In this document: piece after piece, positions 31,237-40,558 of the stretch
How positions within the stretch are numbered: the first letter of the stretch is position 1
Layout of the letters: every line of letters begins with the position of its first letter
DNA from: a virus
Virus record (IMG/VR): IMGVR_UViG_3300046169_000027
Coordinates: 1 to 47,667 of that record
Length of the DNA: 47,667 bases
Direction: 5' to 3' (one strand)
Program-made: the position numbers and the translations under genes
Notes under the pieces: model-generated
What the model saw: only the letters and a program-made list of their open reading frames with translations
Database searches by the model: none
Told to the model about the DNA's origin: nothing

Positions 31237-33003
31237 TTATCGTGAAGAAAAGGGAGTAGCTGAGCTTAGCATTGAAGTGTTTCTTCTTTCTGCGGCTAGT
31301 CTTTTAGCTTCTTTTTCTTGTCTCTCTTTTTCCTCTTGTTGCTTTCGAGCTTGTATTTGCCTATTTCCCAGTTCTTCGTTATACGAATCAGACTGTAAAA
31401 GGGTTTGTACTGCAGATAACATTTTATCTTTACCGCCAAAATCGGAAGGGTTTAAATTATTATCTACTGCATACTTAACAATGTTAACCATAGATTCAAT
31501 TTTTTCTCCGTCAGCATACTCATTAAAATAATCTAGTTCTTCTAGTTTAGTATCTAAATTTGCTCGTGTAGTTAAGTCTAAACCATATAAAGTATTATAC
31601 AGCTTAACTCCGTTAGACATAATCTTAGGTATTGTTTGAGAAGAAGCACTAATCTTTTTAGTTTCTAAAAGCTCAGCAGCAGCAATGGCTGTCTCAAAAG
31701 GGTTGTCTAAACCTACAGTTACGTTATTACCTACACCTTCATTTTCGTTAACGTCTTTCTTAATCATGTGTAGAGTAATCTCACGGCCTACAGTAGGAGT
31801 TCCCCATCCTTGATATGGCGCAGCTTGTCCGCCCATTTGTATAGAACGAGATAAGTCTTCGCTCATTGATTCAAGCATGTCTCCATAGTTTGATGCAGTA
31901 GACGTTACTCCTGCGTCTGCTAAGTAGTCTTTTTGAGCTTTTTGAATAGTTTTAGTTTCTTCTGACGATAGTCTACGTAAAGCAGCTGTGCCCGCTTCAA
32001 AGTCTTTAAGAAGTGAAGCTCCAGTTAAAAAGTCTATTTCCCCTTGCGTTTGTTCTGCACTCTTAGATACATATCCTTGTGCAGTAATATGCACGATAGA
32101 ACGGCTAGCAATAGTCCCGTCTGAATTATAGCTAGTCTTTTCTCGAACAGGAACTTTACGTGTTATCCCTACAGAATTAGTTATTTCCATCTCAAAACGC
32201 TCACCAAAATCTGGAGCAGGGCCAGACAACCCAAAGTCTTTTACTTCATTAGCTACGTAAGCTGCAAGCTCAGTATCTCTAGTTTTGCGATAGACTTCTT
32301 GATAAGTTTGCAAGCCTTTTGATTCTACTGTTTTACCATCCTTATCTACACGAGTGCCTGACTTAGTTCCTAAGCTAGAAAGTATTTCTTGGTTAGCTTT
32401 ATGTAAGTCTTTATTTACATTTCCAGTAAGCGCAGAAACTCCCGGAATCTTTTTAATTAGCTGTGTTAGGCTTGAGCCTATAGTTCCATCACCCTGCATA
32501 GTTCGTAAGTTTTCATAATATCTTTCCTTATCGCCTGATGCCATGAACTGTTTATGTGCCATTACTCTAGATTGAAAAGATTCTTTATACTTGTCAAAGT
32601 ACCCGTTAGTCAAAGTATTTTGAAGTGACTTAAACTGAGACTTGTTATATGTTCCCGGCTCATATGTATTGTGTAGCTGAGAACCTATTAGACCTTGAAG
32701 TTCATTTTTAAGATAAGCATCTTGACCGCCCGCATAGTCTTTAGCTTCTTGGTACTTAGCTGCAAAATCATTAGCTTCATTATATACAGTATCTATTTTA
32801 AGTTTATTAGCCATCATTTCTTCGTTATTCATCATCTTTTGATGACGTTGCATCAAGAGGTCTTCTGCAACATTGAAAGCTACTTTAACTCCTAATCCCT
32901 TCCAAGCATCACGCTTAGCACGTTTCTCGGCTCGTTTCTGTTCTGCTTTATTTCTTTCACGAATATCCGAAAGTAAGCTTTGTCCAAATTCAGATGCTTT
33001 CAT
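31237..33003 (-). CDS. Internal virion protein, 588 aa
   Basis: A largely helical, Lys/Gln-rich protein directly upstream of the giant ejection protein, with a charged coiled-coil start (IRERNKAEQKRAEKRAKRDA). Its order in the cluster corresponds to T7 gp15, which lines the ejected core, but it is smaller and identity is inferred from position. It has no membrane segment. The ribosome site GAAGGAC precedes the ATG. Confidence 0.7.
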   Translation of the reverse strand: MKASEFGQSLLSDIRERNKAEQKRAEKRAKRDAWKGLGVKVAFNVAEDLLMQRHQKMMNNEEMMANKLKIDTVYNEANDFAAKYQEAKDYAGGQDAYLKNELQGLIGSQLHNTYEPGTYNKSQFKSLQNTLTNGYFDKYKESFQSRVMAHKQFMASGDKERYYENLRTMQGDGTIGSSLTQLIKKIPGVSALTGNVNKDLHKANQEILSSLGTKSGTRVDKDGKTVESKGLQTYQEVYRKTRDTELAAYVANEVKDFGLSGPAPDFGERFEMEITNSVGITRKVPVREKTSYNSDGTIASRSIVHITAQGYVSKSAEQTQGEIDFLTGASLLKDFEAGTAALRRLSSEETKTIQKAQKDYLADAGVTSTASNYGDMLESMSEDLSRSIQMGGQAAPYQGWGTPTVGREITLHMIKKDVNENEGVGNNVTVGLDNPFETAIAAAELLETKKISASSQTIPKIMSNGVKLYNTLYGLDLTTRANLDTKLEELDYFNEYADGEKIESMVNIVKYAVDNNLNPSDFGGKDKMLSAVQTLLQSDSYNEELGNRQIQARKQQEEKERQEKEAKRLAAERRNTSMLSSATPFSSR

Positions 33004-33005
33004 AT

Positions 33006-33596
33006 TTACTGTCCTTCAGTTGGGGCCATCAGGCTAGGTTGCTGTGTAGGTTCTTGTGCCGGTGCAGGCGCAGGAGCTTCTAATAAACTTGGAAGCTCTG
33101 GAAGCTCTGCCATGTCATTAAGTTGAGAAGGAGTTAATAAACCCTCTGGAACTTTATTAGGTCCGGCAGCTTCTCTAAGTTGATTTAGTTTGTCTTCTTT
33201 TATCTTAACTCCAAAGACTTCTTCTTCTTCATCATCGTCAGTATCAATAACTACGTCAATGCCTAGTCTTTCTGCTAGAGCTATAAGCATGTAAGCTACG
33301 GGCTCAATCATCATCATCATCAAGTCTGGGTTCAATGTGCCTTTTTGGAACTCATCAAAAAGTAAAACTTGCACTACAGGCATTACAGGAACACCTTTAG
33401 ATAGTCCAGTCATAAGGCTTTCATAGGCCTCTTCACTTGTGACCTTATCCCACATATAATCACTAGCTTCGTGTACGTTCGTAAACTTAGGTGGCTGTTC
33501 GTAAGGGGCAGGATTTTCTGGGTCGTTGGTTAACGATTGTCCCGGAATTGGTCTGTCCATTTTAGCCATTTCAGCCATGTAAGTTTGCTCATCCAT
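33006..33596 (-). CDS. Virion-associated protein, 196 aa
   Basis: An acidic protein with a Pro-rich N-terminus, a hydrophobic centre (NPDLMMMMIEPVAYMLIALA, near 90-110), an acidic DDDEEEE patch near 120 and a Pro/Ala-rich tail. It overlaps the previous gene by 8 bases, with AGGAG before its ATG. Likely an internal virion or core protein; family unknown. Confidence 0.6.
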   Translation of the reverse strand: MDEQTYMAEMAKMDRPIPGQSLTNDPENPAPYEQPPKFTNVHEASDYMWDKVTSEEAYESLMTGLSKGVPVMPVVQVLLFDEFQKGTLNPDLMMMMIEPVAYMLIALAERLGIDVVIDTDDDEEEEVFGVKIKEDKLNQLREAAGPNKVPEGLLTPSQLNDMAELPELPSLLEAPAPAPAQEPTQQPSLMAPTEGQ

Positions 33597-34752
33597 AACG
33601 TGCTCCTAATTCTTGTTGATAACTGTTTGCCGGACTGCCCCAAGGATTAGACATCGCAAAGCCAGAGGGGTTTACAGACATTTGATATGCTCTGTCATTA
33701 ATTTCTGGAGAGCCATACTGTCCCATGAAAGCTGCTGTAGCCATCTCAGGGACAACTACACTTCCTTCGTATACTGTTGTATATACTGGCTTTTCTTGAA
33801 GTCCAGTTTCTGTTAGTACTTTACTTTGTAGTCCACTTTGGATAGTATCGTCTAGATTATCTACAAATTTTGAGGGAGCGTCAATAATTTTATCGGGTAT
33901 AGATGTTACAGCATCCTTACCAGAGTCGTATAGTTTTTCAAAGAATCCTTTGTCATCTACCGCTGTAACGCCTGCATCCATTGCAGAGCTTTGAGCATTT
34001 TTAATTATATCAGGAGTATCTACTAAACTTGAAGATACTTTACTAACTTCAGTCGGAGCATCCAACAATGAAACAGTTTTATCTGCACTTGTGCTTACAA
34101 TATCTTTTACAGTATTATCCACTACAGACACTGTTTTAGCTGCAGTAGTAGTTCCTGTAGTTACCGCTGATGGAGGTGGAGTATATCCAATTGCTTTATT
34201 GAAGTCTTTAACAAAAGCTTCACCATTTGTCATAACCTTTTGAGATACTTTGTCCCAAGCACTTCCAGTACCCTTACCGCCAAAAAATGTATCCGGAGCA
34301 TTTTTAAGACTTGGCATTAGCTTATCCATTCCCGGAATCTTTTTAAGTGCAGTACCTGTAAACTCTTTTACAAAACTGCCAATACCATTAGTTACAGTTT
34401 TAAATGCTGAGTGTCCTGCTTTTGCAAAGTTTCCCGCTGCTTTTAATACATGACCTGCACCACGGATAATGGCGTTACTGCTGCCTAACATACCTGTACC
34501 GGCTGTTAAAGTCCCTGTTGTACCTGCAGTGGCAAATGTAGCTGACTTACCAACAAGGGCGTTAAAGCCTGTACCGAGCCCTTTCATTAGTGCACCCCCT
34601 ATTGCCGGAAGCACGAACATCATAGCAATCTGACCGACAACTCCAATTTTATTCATAAATTTGCCGATACTTTTAACTGCAGACTTTATGCCCTTGCCGA
34701 TTTTCTTTACGACCTTTTTAAGACCTTTTGCTATTTTACTGAAGAATCCCAT
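33589..34752 (-). CDS. Putative membrane-active internal virion protein, 387 aa
   Basis: Residues 1-40 form a strikingly cationic amphipathic stretch (FFSKIAKGLKKVVKKIGKGI) reminiscent of antimicrobial peptides, followed by a hydrophobic segment (VGQIAMMFVLPAIGGALM). The rest is Thr/Ser/Val-rich and less ordered. Together with its place beside the core proteins this suggests a role like T7 gp14: inserting in the host membrane during DNA ejection. The inference comes from composition and position. Confidence 0.65.
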   Translation of the reverse strand: MGFFSKIAKGLKKVVKKIGKGIKSAVKSIGKFMNKIGVVGQIAMMFVLPAIGGALMKGLGTGFNALVGKSATFATAGTTGTLTAGTGMLGSSNAIIRGAGHVLKAAGNFAKAGHSAFKTVTNGIGSFVKEFTGTALKKIPGMDKLMPSLKNAPDTFFGGKGTGSAWDKVSQKVMTNGEAFVKDFNKAIGYTPPPSAVTTGTTTAAKTVSVVDNTVKDIVSTSADKTVSLLDAPTEVSKVSSSLVDTPDIIKNAQSSAMDAGVTAVDDKGFFEKLYDSGKDAVTSIPDKIIDAPSKFVDNLDDTIQSGLQSKVLTETGLQEKPVYTTVYEGSVVVPEMATAAFMGQYGSPEINDRAYQMSVNPSGFAMSNPWGSPANSYQQELGARYG

Positions 34753-34769
34753 TATACTTTTCCTTTAAC

Positions 34770-37562
34770 TTATATTGAATTTTTTAGAGAGTTTAAATAT
34801 GAGGTTAACTGTGAGGTGCTTTTCTTAGCAACTGTTTCATTTGAAATAGCTGTAGCAACTAACTGAGATTTTCTTTGCTCATCATTCTCATAAGCTTGGC
34901 GCACATAAGCTGCTTCATCACGTAGCTGTTGCCAAAGTTGTGTTTGCTCTTGAGACGTTAAGTTATATGCAATTTGAACATTCTGTTGATTAGCAGAGTT
35001 TTGAGCTGCCGTATCAGCTAAGTTAGCTTGTCTACGCCATGCTATATTTGATTGCTGTATAGCCTGAGCATTTGCAGCATTCCACTGGTCACGTTGGAAA
35101 TCTTGTTGAGCATTGAACTTCTCTACGTCTGTAAGCATCTGAGCGTTAAACTGTTCGGCTTGAAGTTTGTTTCCTGCTTCTAAAGCTTCACGTTTGTTAT
35201 TCTCTAAAGCATTAAACTGGCTTCGAGCTGATTGAGCACTAGAGTTGTATTGCTGTACTTGAGTATTCAAGCTCATCATAAACTGCTCAGTTTGATTTTC
35301 TGAAGTAGCATTAAACTGTCGAGCTGCATTTTGAGCCGCCTGATTGCTTAGCATAGCTTGCTGTCGTTGTTGCGATGAAAGAACATTCATTTGCTGTTCA
35401 TTGCTTAAATTAGTCATGTCCATCTGTAAAAATGCTTGGGCGTTTTGAACCGCAAGTTTAGTATTCTTATCTAGATTTGCCATATTCATAGAAGCTAATG
35501 TAGTAGCGTCTTGCATAATAACTTGCTGCTCTGAACTAAACTCAGCGGCCACCATTGTTTGCATGAACTTACTATTAGCTAACTCAACTTGCTGAGCCGC
35601 ATTAAACTTAGTCATATCAAAGTTAGCAACTGTAGAAGCATTCTGCACTGCTCGTTGTTGGTCAATAGTAAGCTGAGCCTGATTCATCTCTGCAGCTATC
35701 TTACCTTGAAGTAAGTTAGTTTGCATTTGAGTATTTAAGTTAGCAAGCTCTGTTTGCTGTGAAGCGTTTAGATTATCAGCACCTGTTTGATTCAAAGCAC
35801 TTAAATTAGCTAATCGCATTTGTTGGTCGTTGCTTAAATTAGCTATATCCATTTGCTGTTTAAATGCGGCATTCTTACCTAAGAAGTCTGCAGCTACTTG
35901 CATCTCAGCTAGACGTTCTTGGTTTGTTGCAGTCATGTTCTGAGAGTTTGTGCTAAACTCGTACTGAAGATTAGCAAGCTCCATTTGTTGCTCGTTGCCT
36001 AAGTTTGCTAAGTTCATTGCTTGAGCATTCTGTGCATTTACAATAGCTGTTTGCTGTCTATTTTCTAAGTTTTGCATACGAGTCTGTTGTTGTTGTGTAG
36101 CACTTTGTATCATGGTGCTTTGAGTAAACTGACTCTGTAATGTAGACATCTGCTGAGCATTCTGGGCTGTCTGAGATGCCGCTGTTTGACCGTTAGCTAA
36201 GTTCTGCATACGTCTTTGAGAATCTAAGTTAGCTTGCTGTATACTTGCCTGCTGTTCGTTTGTTAGATTCTGAGCTGCTCTTTGTTGTAAGGCTTGTGCA
36301 TTAGACTGGGCAATAGGCATTGCTGATGTAATGATTGCATTAAATAGCGCATCTCTACCTACAGTAGAACGTGACATTCCACGAGCCGCTAAGTTTTTTT
36401 CAACAGCAGCTACAGCGGGCTTAGCCCAAGCAGGAATCTCACCATCTTCCATGCCCGCTAAAAGAGTTTCCATCTGTGAAGATACTAAAGCTTCTGTAGG
36501 CAATGCAGCTACTGCGGCTCTTACTTCTACTGGCTGAGAGTCAATTACTGCTTCAACAGCTACAGGGTCTTCTACGATTGTTGCTGTAAGCTCTGGCGGA
36601 ATCTCACCAACTTCAGCAATCATTTCAGCCGCTGCACCTTTAGCTTCAGTGCCTTTAACTGTTCTCATTTGTGCAGCTTCATAACCTACTGTTTCAATAA
36701 TTTGTGCTGCTTGACCTTTATCGGCAGGCTCACCAGTAATAGCTTCACGTTGTTTAGCTTCAGCTTCAGGTGTAGGAGCAACTTCAGTTACTTCTCCTGT
36801 AACTTTATCGACATAAGAGCCTTCAGAGATTTCTAGCTCTGGTGCTTCTGCTTGAGCTGCTTGCTCTGCTGCAACGTCTCTTTCAGCCGCTACGGTTTTT
36901 CCTGTAACTTCAGCATCTTCTAATTGTGCTACAGACTCTGTAGAAACCTCGCCTCTTGCTGCTTCACCATCTACGCTCTCAGCTTCTGCAGCTTCAAACT
37001 TAGCAGTTTCTAAGTTTTCAGGAACTTGAATATTTTTAACAGGCTCTTGGGTTTGGTATCTTAGCGGGTCGGCAGTTACTGTGCTTGTTGAAATGCCTTT
37101 TGTTTTTCCGAGCTTTTGAATATCTTCAGGGGCTGTAACTGTTCCGGCTAAAGATACTTTTTCTGCTTCCATTGTAGGTGCTTCATATTCTGGAGCTACT
37201 TGACCAATTTGAGTAGGAGCGCCAGTATCGGATGTTTGTTTAATCACAGGACCAGAAGAAGCTGTAGCTGTTGCCCCAGTACTGCCGTTCGTGGCTGCTC
37301 TAGTAGAATAGTAACGAGCTAAATCGTCTGCATACTTAGCTTGTGCAGTGTCGTAGTTTTCCCACAGAGGCTGTGCGTTGTTATAAAGTTTCAAAGCACG
37401 TTCATAGCCCCTATACCCGCCCGGACCTTTATAACTCCTTCTATTTGGCGGACCAGTTGGTCTTGCGGGACCGGGCCTTTTAGGAGGTGTAGGCTTGCCA
37501 CCAGTACTAAGTTTACTGCGTTTAGCTTGTAAGTTTTTTAATTGTTCTGATGCTTTCTTCAT
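34770..37562 (-). CDS. Long Gln/Asn-rich repeat protein of the virion, 930 aa
   Basis: Residues 1-90 are basic and Pro/Gly-rich. Residues 130-370 are acidic with many Val/Glu/Ala, and residues 400-900 consist of imperfect helical repeats built on NLxNxQQ and LANL units (for example NLSNDQQMRLANLS). I do not recognise a family. Its place among the internal virion genes and its rod-like helix repeats suggest a long fibrous or core structural protein. Confidence 0.65.
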   Translation of the reverse strand: MKKASEQLKNLQAKRSKLSTGGKPTPPKRPGPARPTGPPNRRSYKGPGGYRGYERALKLYNNAQPLWENYDTAQAKYADDLARYYSTRAATNGSTGATATASSGPVIKQTSDTGAPTQIGQVAPEYEAPTMEAEKVSLAGTVTAPEDIQKLGKTKGISTSTVTADPLRYQTQEPVKNIQVPENLETAKFEAAEAESVDGEAARGEVSTESVAQLEDAEVTGKTVAAERDVAAEQAAQAEAPELEISEGSYVDKVTGEVTEVAPTPEAEAKQREAITGEPADKGQAAQIIETVGYEAAQMRTVKGTEAKGAAAEMIAEVGEIPPELTATIVEDPVAVEAVIDSQPVEVRAAVAALPTEALVSSQMETLLAGMEDGEIPAWAKPAVAAVEKNLAARGMSRSTVGRDALFNAIITSAMPIAQSNAQALQQRAAQNLTNEQQASIQQANLDSQRRMQNLANGQTAASQTAQNAQQMSTLQSQFTQSTMIQSATQQQQTRMQNLENRQQTAIVNAQNAQAMNLANLGNEQQMELANLQYEFSTNSQNMTATNQERLAEMQVAADFLGKNAAFKQQMDIANLSNDQQMRLANLSALNQTGADNLNASQQTELANLNTQMQTNLLQGKIAAEMNQAQLTIDQQRAVQNASTVANFDMTKFNAAQQVELANSKFMQTMVAAEFSSEQQVIMQDATTLASMNMANLDKNTKLAVQNAQAFLQMDMTNLSNEQQMNVLSSQQRQQAMLSNQAAQNAARQFNATSENQTEQFMMSLNTQVQQYNSSAQSARSQFNALENNKREALEAGNKLQAEQFNAQMLTDVEKFNAQQDFQRDQWNAANAQAIQQSNIAWRRQANLADTAAQNSANQQNVQIAYNLTSQEQTQLWQQLRDEAAYVRQAYENDEQRKSQLVATAISNETVAKKSTSQLTSYLNSLKNSI

Positions 37563-37593
37563 TTATTGATTCCTTTATTAAGCAGCACTTTAG

Positions 37594-38019
37594 TTATCTT
37601 TGTAATGGGCTTGCATTAAGATAGTCCATGCCCTGCCACAAATCTTCAACTTCTTTAGTTAGAGTTTTAAACTTTACTTCCGTATCACCAATGTCATTAA
37701 TAATAATTTCCGCTTTAGCTACTGTAGCTTTCATGGCTTCTATTTCGTTAGACAGCTTAGAAACGTCTGAGTTAAGTTCTAATAGCTTTTCTTGTTGACT
37801 CAGTAGTGTTTCTAAGCGTGTACCTAGAGTTGCTAAGTTCTCACGTATGGGGCTTATATCAGGTATCTGCTGTGCTTCTACTGCTTCTAGTCTACTGTAT
37901 AAACTAGAGGCTGTCCATACGCCACCACCTATAGTACTACCAATACCAAGTACGATAGCAATCCAAATACCTTTAAATGATGTGTCACCTATTTTAAGCT
38001 CTGTAGTTTCTAAACTCAT
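37594..38019 (-). CDS. Membrane-anchored coiled-coil protein, 141 aa
   Basis: One membrane helix near residues 16-38 (FKGIWIAIVLGIGSTIGGGV) is followed by a long coiled coil (LETLLSQQEKLLELNSDVSK onward). This topology matches an inner-membrane spanin or other lysis accessory, but no classical Rz signature is visible. Its ATG overlaps the upstream stop (ATGA). Lysis or adsorption are both possible. Confidence 0.6.
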   Translation of the reverse strand: MSLETTELKIGDTSFKGIWIAIVLGIGSTIGGGVWTASSLYSRLEAVEAQQIPDISPIRENLATLGTRLETLLSQQEKLLELNSDVSKLSNEIEAMKATVAKAEIIINDIGDTEVKFKTLTKEVEDLWQGMDYLNASPLQR

Positions 38020-38861
38020 AGTTCAGGACACTCCGTTCCGTACATAAAGCAAGAGTAGCCTAAATGAGTTGGTCCTGTTTGAAAGAACTCTGACTCACTA
38101 CCTGCGGCTAATACATCAGTCTCACTTACGTATAAGTCTAAGCCAATACCATCACTACCATTAAGGTATACAGCCGTTAGGTTGCGTGTAGTGTTGTAGC
38201 CCATAGACACCCATTGTGCGTTAGCGTCATAAAAGATGTTAGTCTGTTCCGCTGTAGTATTAGCATTCTCAATGCCTTGCTCTAGGAAGGCTACTGCCTC
38301 TTCTGAGTTTGCTACAGCTAAATATGCACTAGCGTTGTTGGCGTGAGTCTCAATGTCATCTACTGACTGGTTGTAAGTATCTACAGTCTCTTGTTCAACT
38401 TGTAATACTTCTACTGTCTCAGCTATAAACGTCTGTACTTCTTCTTCTTGCTGTGGGTTGCCTTGTGCTTCTTCTACACGTTCAGCTACTTCCACAACTG
38501 AAATCATATCTACTACGGCTTCAGTAAATACATCTATGGCTTCATCCATTAATGTTAACTCTTCTACAGCCTTGTTCTCTAATACAGCCTTAACGTCACC
38601 ATACGGCTGATAGTTAGTAGCAAAGTTATTTAACGCAGTGTTGTACGCCTGTACTTGTGCTTCTTGTATGTGTGCTGTAGTAGATAGAGTACCATCAGAT
38701 AAAGCGTCACCTTGATGTGCATACTCCATACCTGCGCCCACTAGAAGGATGCCAGTGTTAATCTTATCGACTATGGCAGTACTTGAGTCTAGTAGTGCAT
38801 CATATTCACTTGACTGAACTACGGAACTTAGCACTAATAGAGATAATAGTATCTTCTTCAT
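38016..38861 (-). CDS. Exported protein, 281 aa
   Basis: An N-terminal signal peptide (MKKILLSLLVLSSVVQSSEY, cleavage predicted near VQS/SE) precedes an acidic, Val/Glu-rich helical region (near 100-200) and a C-terminal part with two Cys (YSCFMYGTECPEL). The start is supported by GGAGAGG before ATG. The signal peptide is encoded out of frame within the end of the upstream gene (56-base overlap). Function unknown; a periplasmic or surface role (superinfection exclusion, lysis) fits. Confidence 0.65.
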   Translation of the reverse strand: MKKILLSLLVLSSVVQSSEYDALLDSSTAIVDKINTGILLVGAGMEYAHQGDALSDGTLSTTAHIQEAQVQAYNTALNNFATNYQPYGDVKAVLENKAVEELTLMDEAIDVFTEAVVDMISVVEVAERVEEAQGNPQQEEEVQTFIAETVEVLQVEQETVDTYNQSVDDIETHANNASAYLAVANSEEAVAFLEQGIENANTTAEQTNIFYDANAQWVSMGYNTTRNLTAVYLNGSDGIGLDLYVSETDVLAAGSESEFFQTGPTHLGYSCFMYGTECPEL

Positions 38862-39432
38862 CTGTGTCCTCTCCTCCCATGTTTAATACAGTATTGTACC
38901 AATCTTTTGTTTTTTTGTTATAGTCTGGTATGTAAGTTTCTGGCTGACGTTTCATAACTAACATAGCACGTTTACCTACGACTAGCTTACCATTGTTTAA
39001 TATTGGACAGGGTGTGCCCGATACAAACATTGCCTTCCATACGTCAGTGCTTTGACACATGCGAGCTACTGCACTTACCTTCATTCCTAAGTCGGATAAA
39101 ACTTTTGCGTCTCTGCGCCTGTTACATTCAGGGTCAACATCATAAGTACCGCTGCTAAATCCTACGCCTACTGTTTGCAATGAGCCGCCTGTGCCTTTTA
39201 AACAAGTGTCCATGCCGTTGGACATATAGCTTGGAGTGATTGCAGAGCCTACTGGTATTTCACTGCTGCTACCTGCCCCGTTGTACGTATTGCTAGTTGA
39301 CGTATCTGTAGTTTCGTTGTTACTATTAGTAGTCGAGTTAGAACCGTGGTACGTGTTTAAACTACCTTCCTGAGCGTTCTCTGCTAGTGTAACCCATGAG
39401 AACATCATTAGTAAGCAAAATAACTTTCTCAC
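38806..39432 (-). CDS. Exported cysteine-containing protein, 208 aa
   Basis: GTG start overlapping the holin-like gene stop. A signal peptide (MRKLFCLLMMFSWVTLAENA, cleavage near TLA/EN) precedes a Ser/Thr/Asn-rich linker and a domain with four spaced Cys (DTCLKG, DPECNRR, RMCQST, TPCPIL) likely to form disulphides in the periplasm. I recall similar proteins beside tail genes in marine podoviruses, with no known role. Confidence 0.65.
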   Translation of the reverse strand: MRKLFCLLMMFSWVTLAENAQEGSLNTYHGSNSTTNSNNETTDTSTSNTYNGAGSSSEIPVGSAITPSYMSNGMDTCLKGTGGSLQTVGVGFSSGTYDVDPECNRRRDAKVLSDLGMKVSAVARMCQSTDVWKAMFVSGTPCPILNNGKLVVGKRAMLVMKRQPETYIPDYNKKTKDWYNTVLNMGGEDTDEEDTIISISAKFRSSVK

Positions 39433-39593
39433 TTCTTGTGTACAATCTTCTGCACTGTTTCTGATTCATAGATACGAATACCTAACCAGATAATAGTAAA
39501 TAAACTAGCTACGGGAGGCAACCAAGTTGCTAGTGACATCACACCTGTAGAGGCTGCAGCTAGGTCTAGTACTTGTTTAGATTCTTCAGTCAT
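39429..39593 (-). CDS. Holin-like small membrane protein, 54 aa
   Basis: I chose the ATG at 39593 (AAGGA at a good distance) over 39611. MTEESKQVLDLAAASTGVMS is followed by a WLPPVASLFTIIWLGIRIYE helix and a basic tail. The pattern of a short N-terminal helix, WLPP turn, membrane span and IRIYE matches small holins of T7-like marine phages. It is a second holin candidate, 15 kb from the 3TM holin. Confidence 0.7.
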   Translation of the reverse strand: MTEESKQVLDLAAASTGVMSLATWLPPVASLFTIIWLGIRIYESETVQKIVHKK

Positions 39594-39604
39594 AATAATA
39601 TCCT

Positions 39605-39895
39605 TTACCAAGGTGTTCCTGAAACGGGTTCTGAGCCTGTTAAAGCTTCTAAGTCTGAGTCTAATAAAGCTTCAAGACCCACTAAATCAGAAATTTCTTT
39701 TACCCACTCAATCACACTTTCTTCTGTAATGTTTTCGTAAGGCGTGAAGTTTGCATCAAGAGGGTCAGGATTAAAATGCGAAGTAGTTGTGTACTCTGCT
39801 TCGTGTTCGCCCGTTGATTTGTAAGCTTTCCAGTCTGCTGCAATTACAGCACCGTTGCTTGGTTTTCTTATTAGGTTTAGAACTTCAAAGTTCAT
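39605..39895 (-). CDS. Hypothetical protein near tail genes, 96 aa
   Basis: MNFEVLNLIRKPSNGAVIAA starts a small acidic protein similar to one often found after fibre genes in marine phages (DUF7936-like, recalled). WKAYKSTGEHEAEYTT is a beta-hairpin-like segment. GGAG precedes the ATG. Function unknown; perhaps a fibre assembly accessory. Confidence 0.62.
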   Translation of the reverse strand: MNFEVLNLIRKPSNGAVIAADWKAYKSTGEHEAEYTTTSHFNPDPLDANFTPYENITEESVIEWVKEISDLVGLEALLDSDLEALTGSEPVSGTPW

Positions 39896-39919
39896 GTTGT
39901 TTATTCTCCGTTTATTTTA

Positions 39920-40549
39920 TTACGTGTATATTAAAAATGTGTCCGCACTGGTTGCCCCATTGTTAAACCACTGACCTGAAATCACATTAGCTGCACCGTG
40001 ATACCATTCCCATGTAGCTGTTCCCGACCCATAAGTAGACTGAGAAAAAGTAGCCTGTGTTCTATTATATAGAAGACCTTGTGCGTAAAAAGAATTCCAA
40101 CCTCCGTTAGAAATAGTATTTCCTGAAGGAACTTTTAATGTTAAAAAGGTTCTGGCCTCTGTGTTAAGAGCGCTACCGGTTTGTCGATGTCTCATCACAA
40201 GATGAGATATAACAGGGGGTGTGCTTCCTGTATAACTAGCTTCAGAAATTGCATTAGTCCCAACTATAGCCCCCATTGTATTAACTGTACTTCCACCAAA
40301 AGAAAAAGAATGGCCAATATAACCAGACCAATAATAAGTATGGCTACCAACATCTATGAAATTACCAAAATTAAAATTATATTTAACAACTGAAGTAGAG
40401 CTGTGTGCTATCTTAGATAGTATTTCTCCCTTAGTAGGAGAAGACTCAGAACTAGGACTAAAAATATGTTTTACATTAGCTACTGTACCACTACTATTTA
40501 CACGTTTTACAGTGTTTACAGTGCTGTTTCCAACTTTTATTTGTGGCAT
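39920..40549 (-). CDS. Tail fibre-associated (tip) protein, 209 aa
   Basis: A Gly/Ser/Thr/Asn-rich, beta-structured protein immediately after the long fibre gene, beginning MPQIKVGNSTVNTVKRVNSS. The composition and location suggest a fibre tip or receptor-binding accessory. It has no signal peptide. The precise role is inferred. Confidence 0.65.
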   Translation of the reverse strand: MPQIKVGNSTVNTVKRVNSSGTVANVKHIFSPSSESSPTKGEILSKIAHSSTSVVKYNFNFGNFIDVGSHTYYWSGYIGHSFSFGGSTVNTMGAIVGTNAISEASYTGSTPPVISHLVMRHRQTGSALNTEARTFLTLKVPSGNTISNGGWNSFYAQGLLYNRTQATFSQSTYGSGTATWEWYHGAANVISGQWFNNGATSADTFLIYT

Positions 40550-40558
40550 ATTAACTTC

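Noticed and set aside
32569-32597. Minus-strand TTGACA at 32597-32592 as a late promoter
   Set aside because: No acceptable -10 box at 16-18 bases; coding sequence of an intact virion gene.
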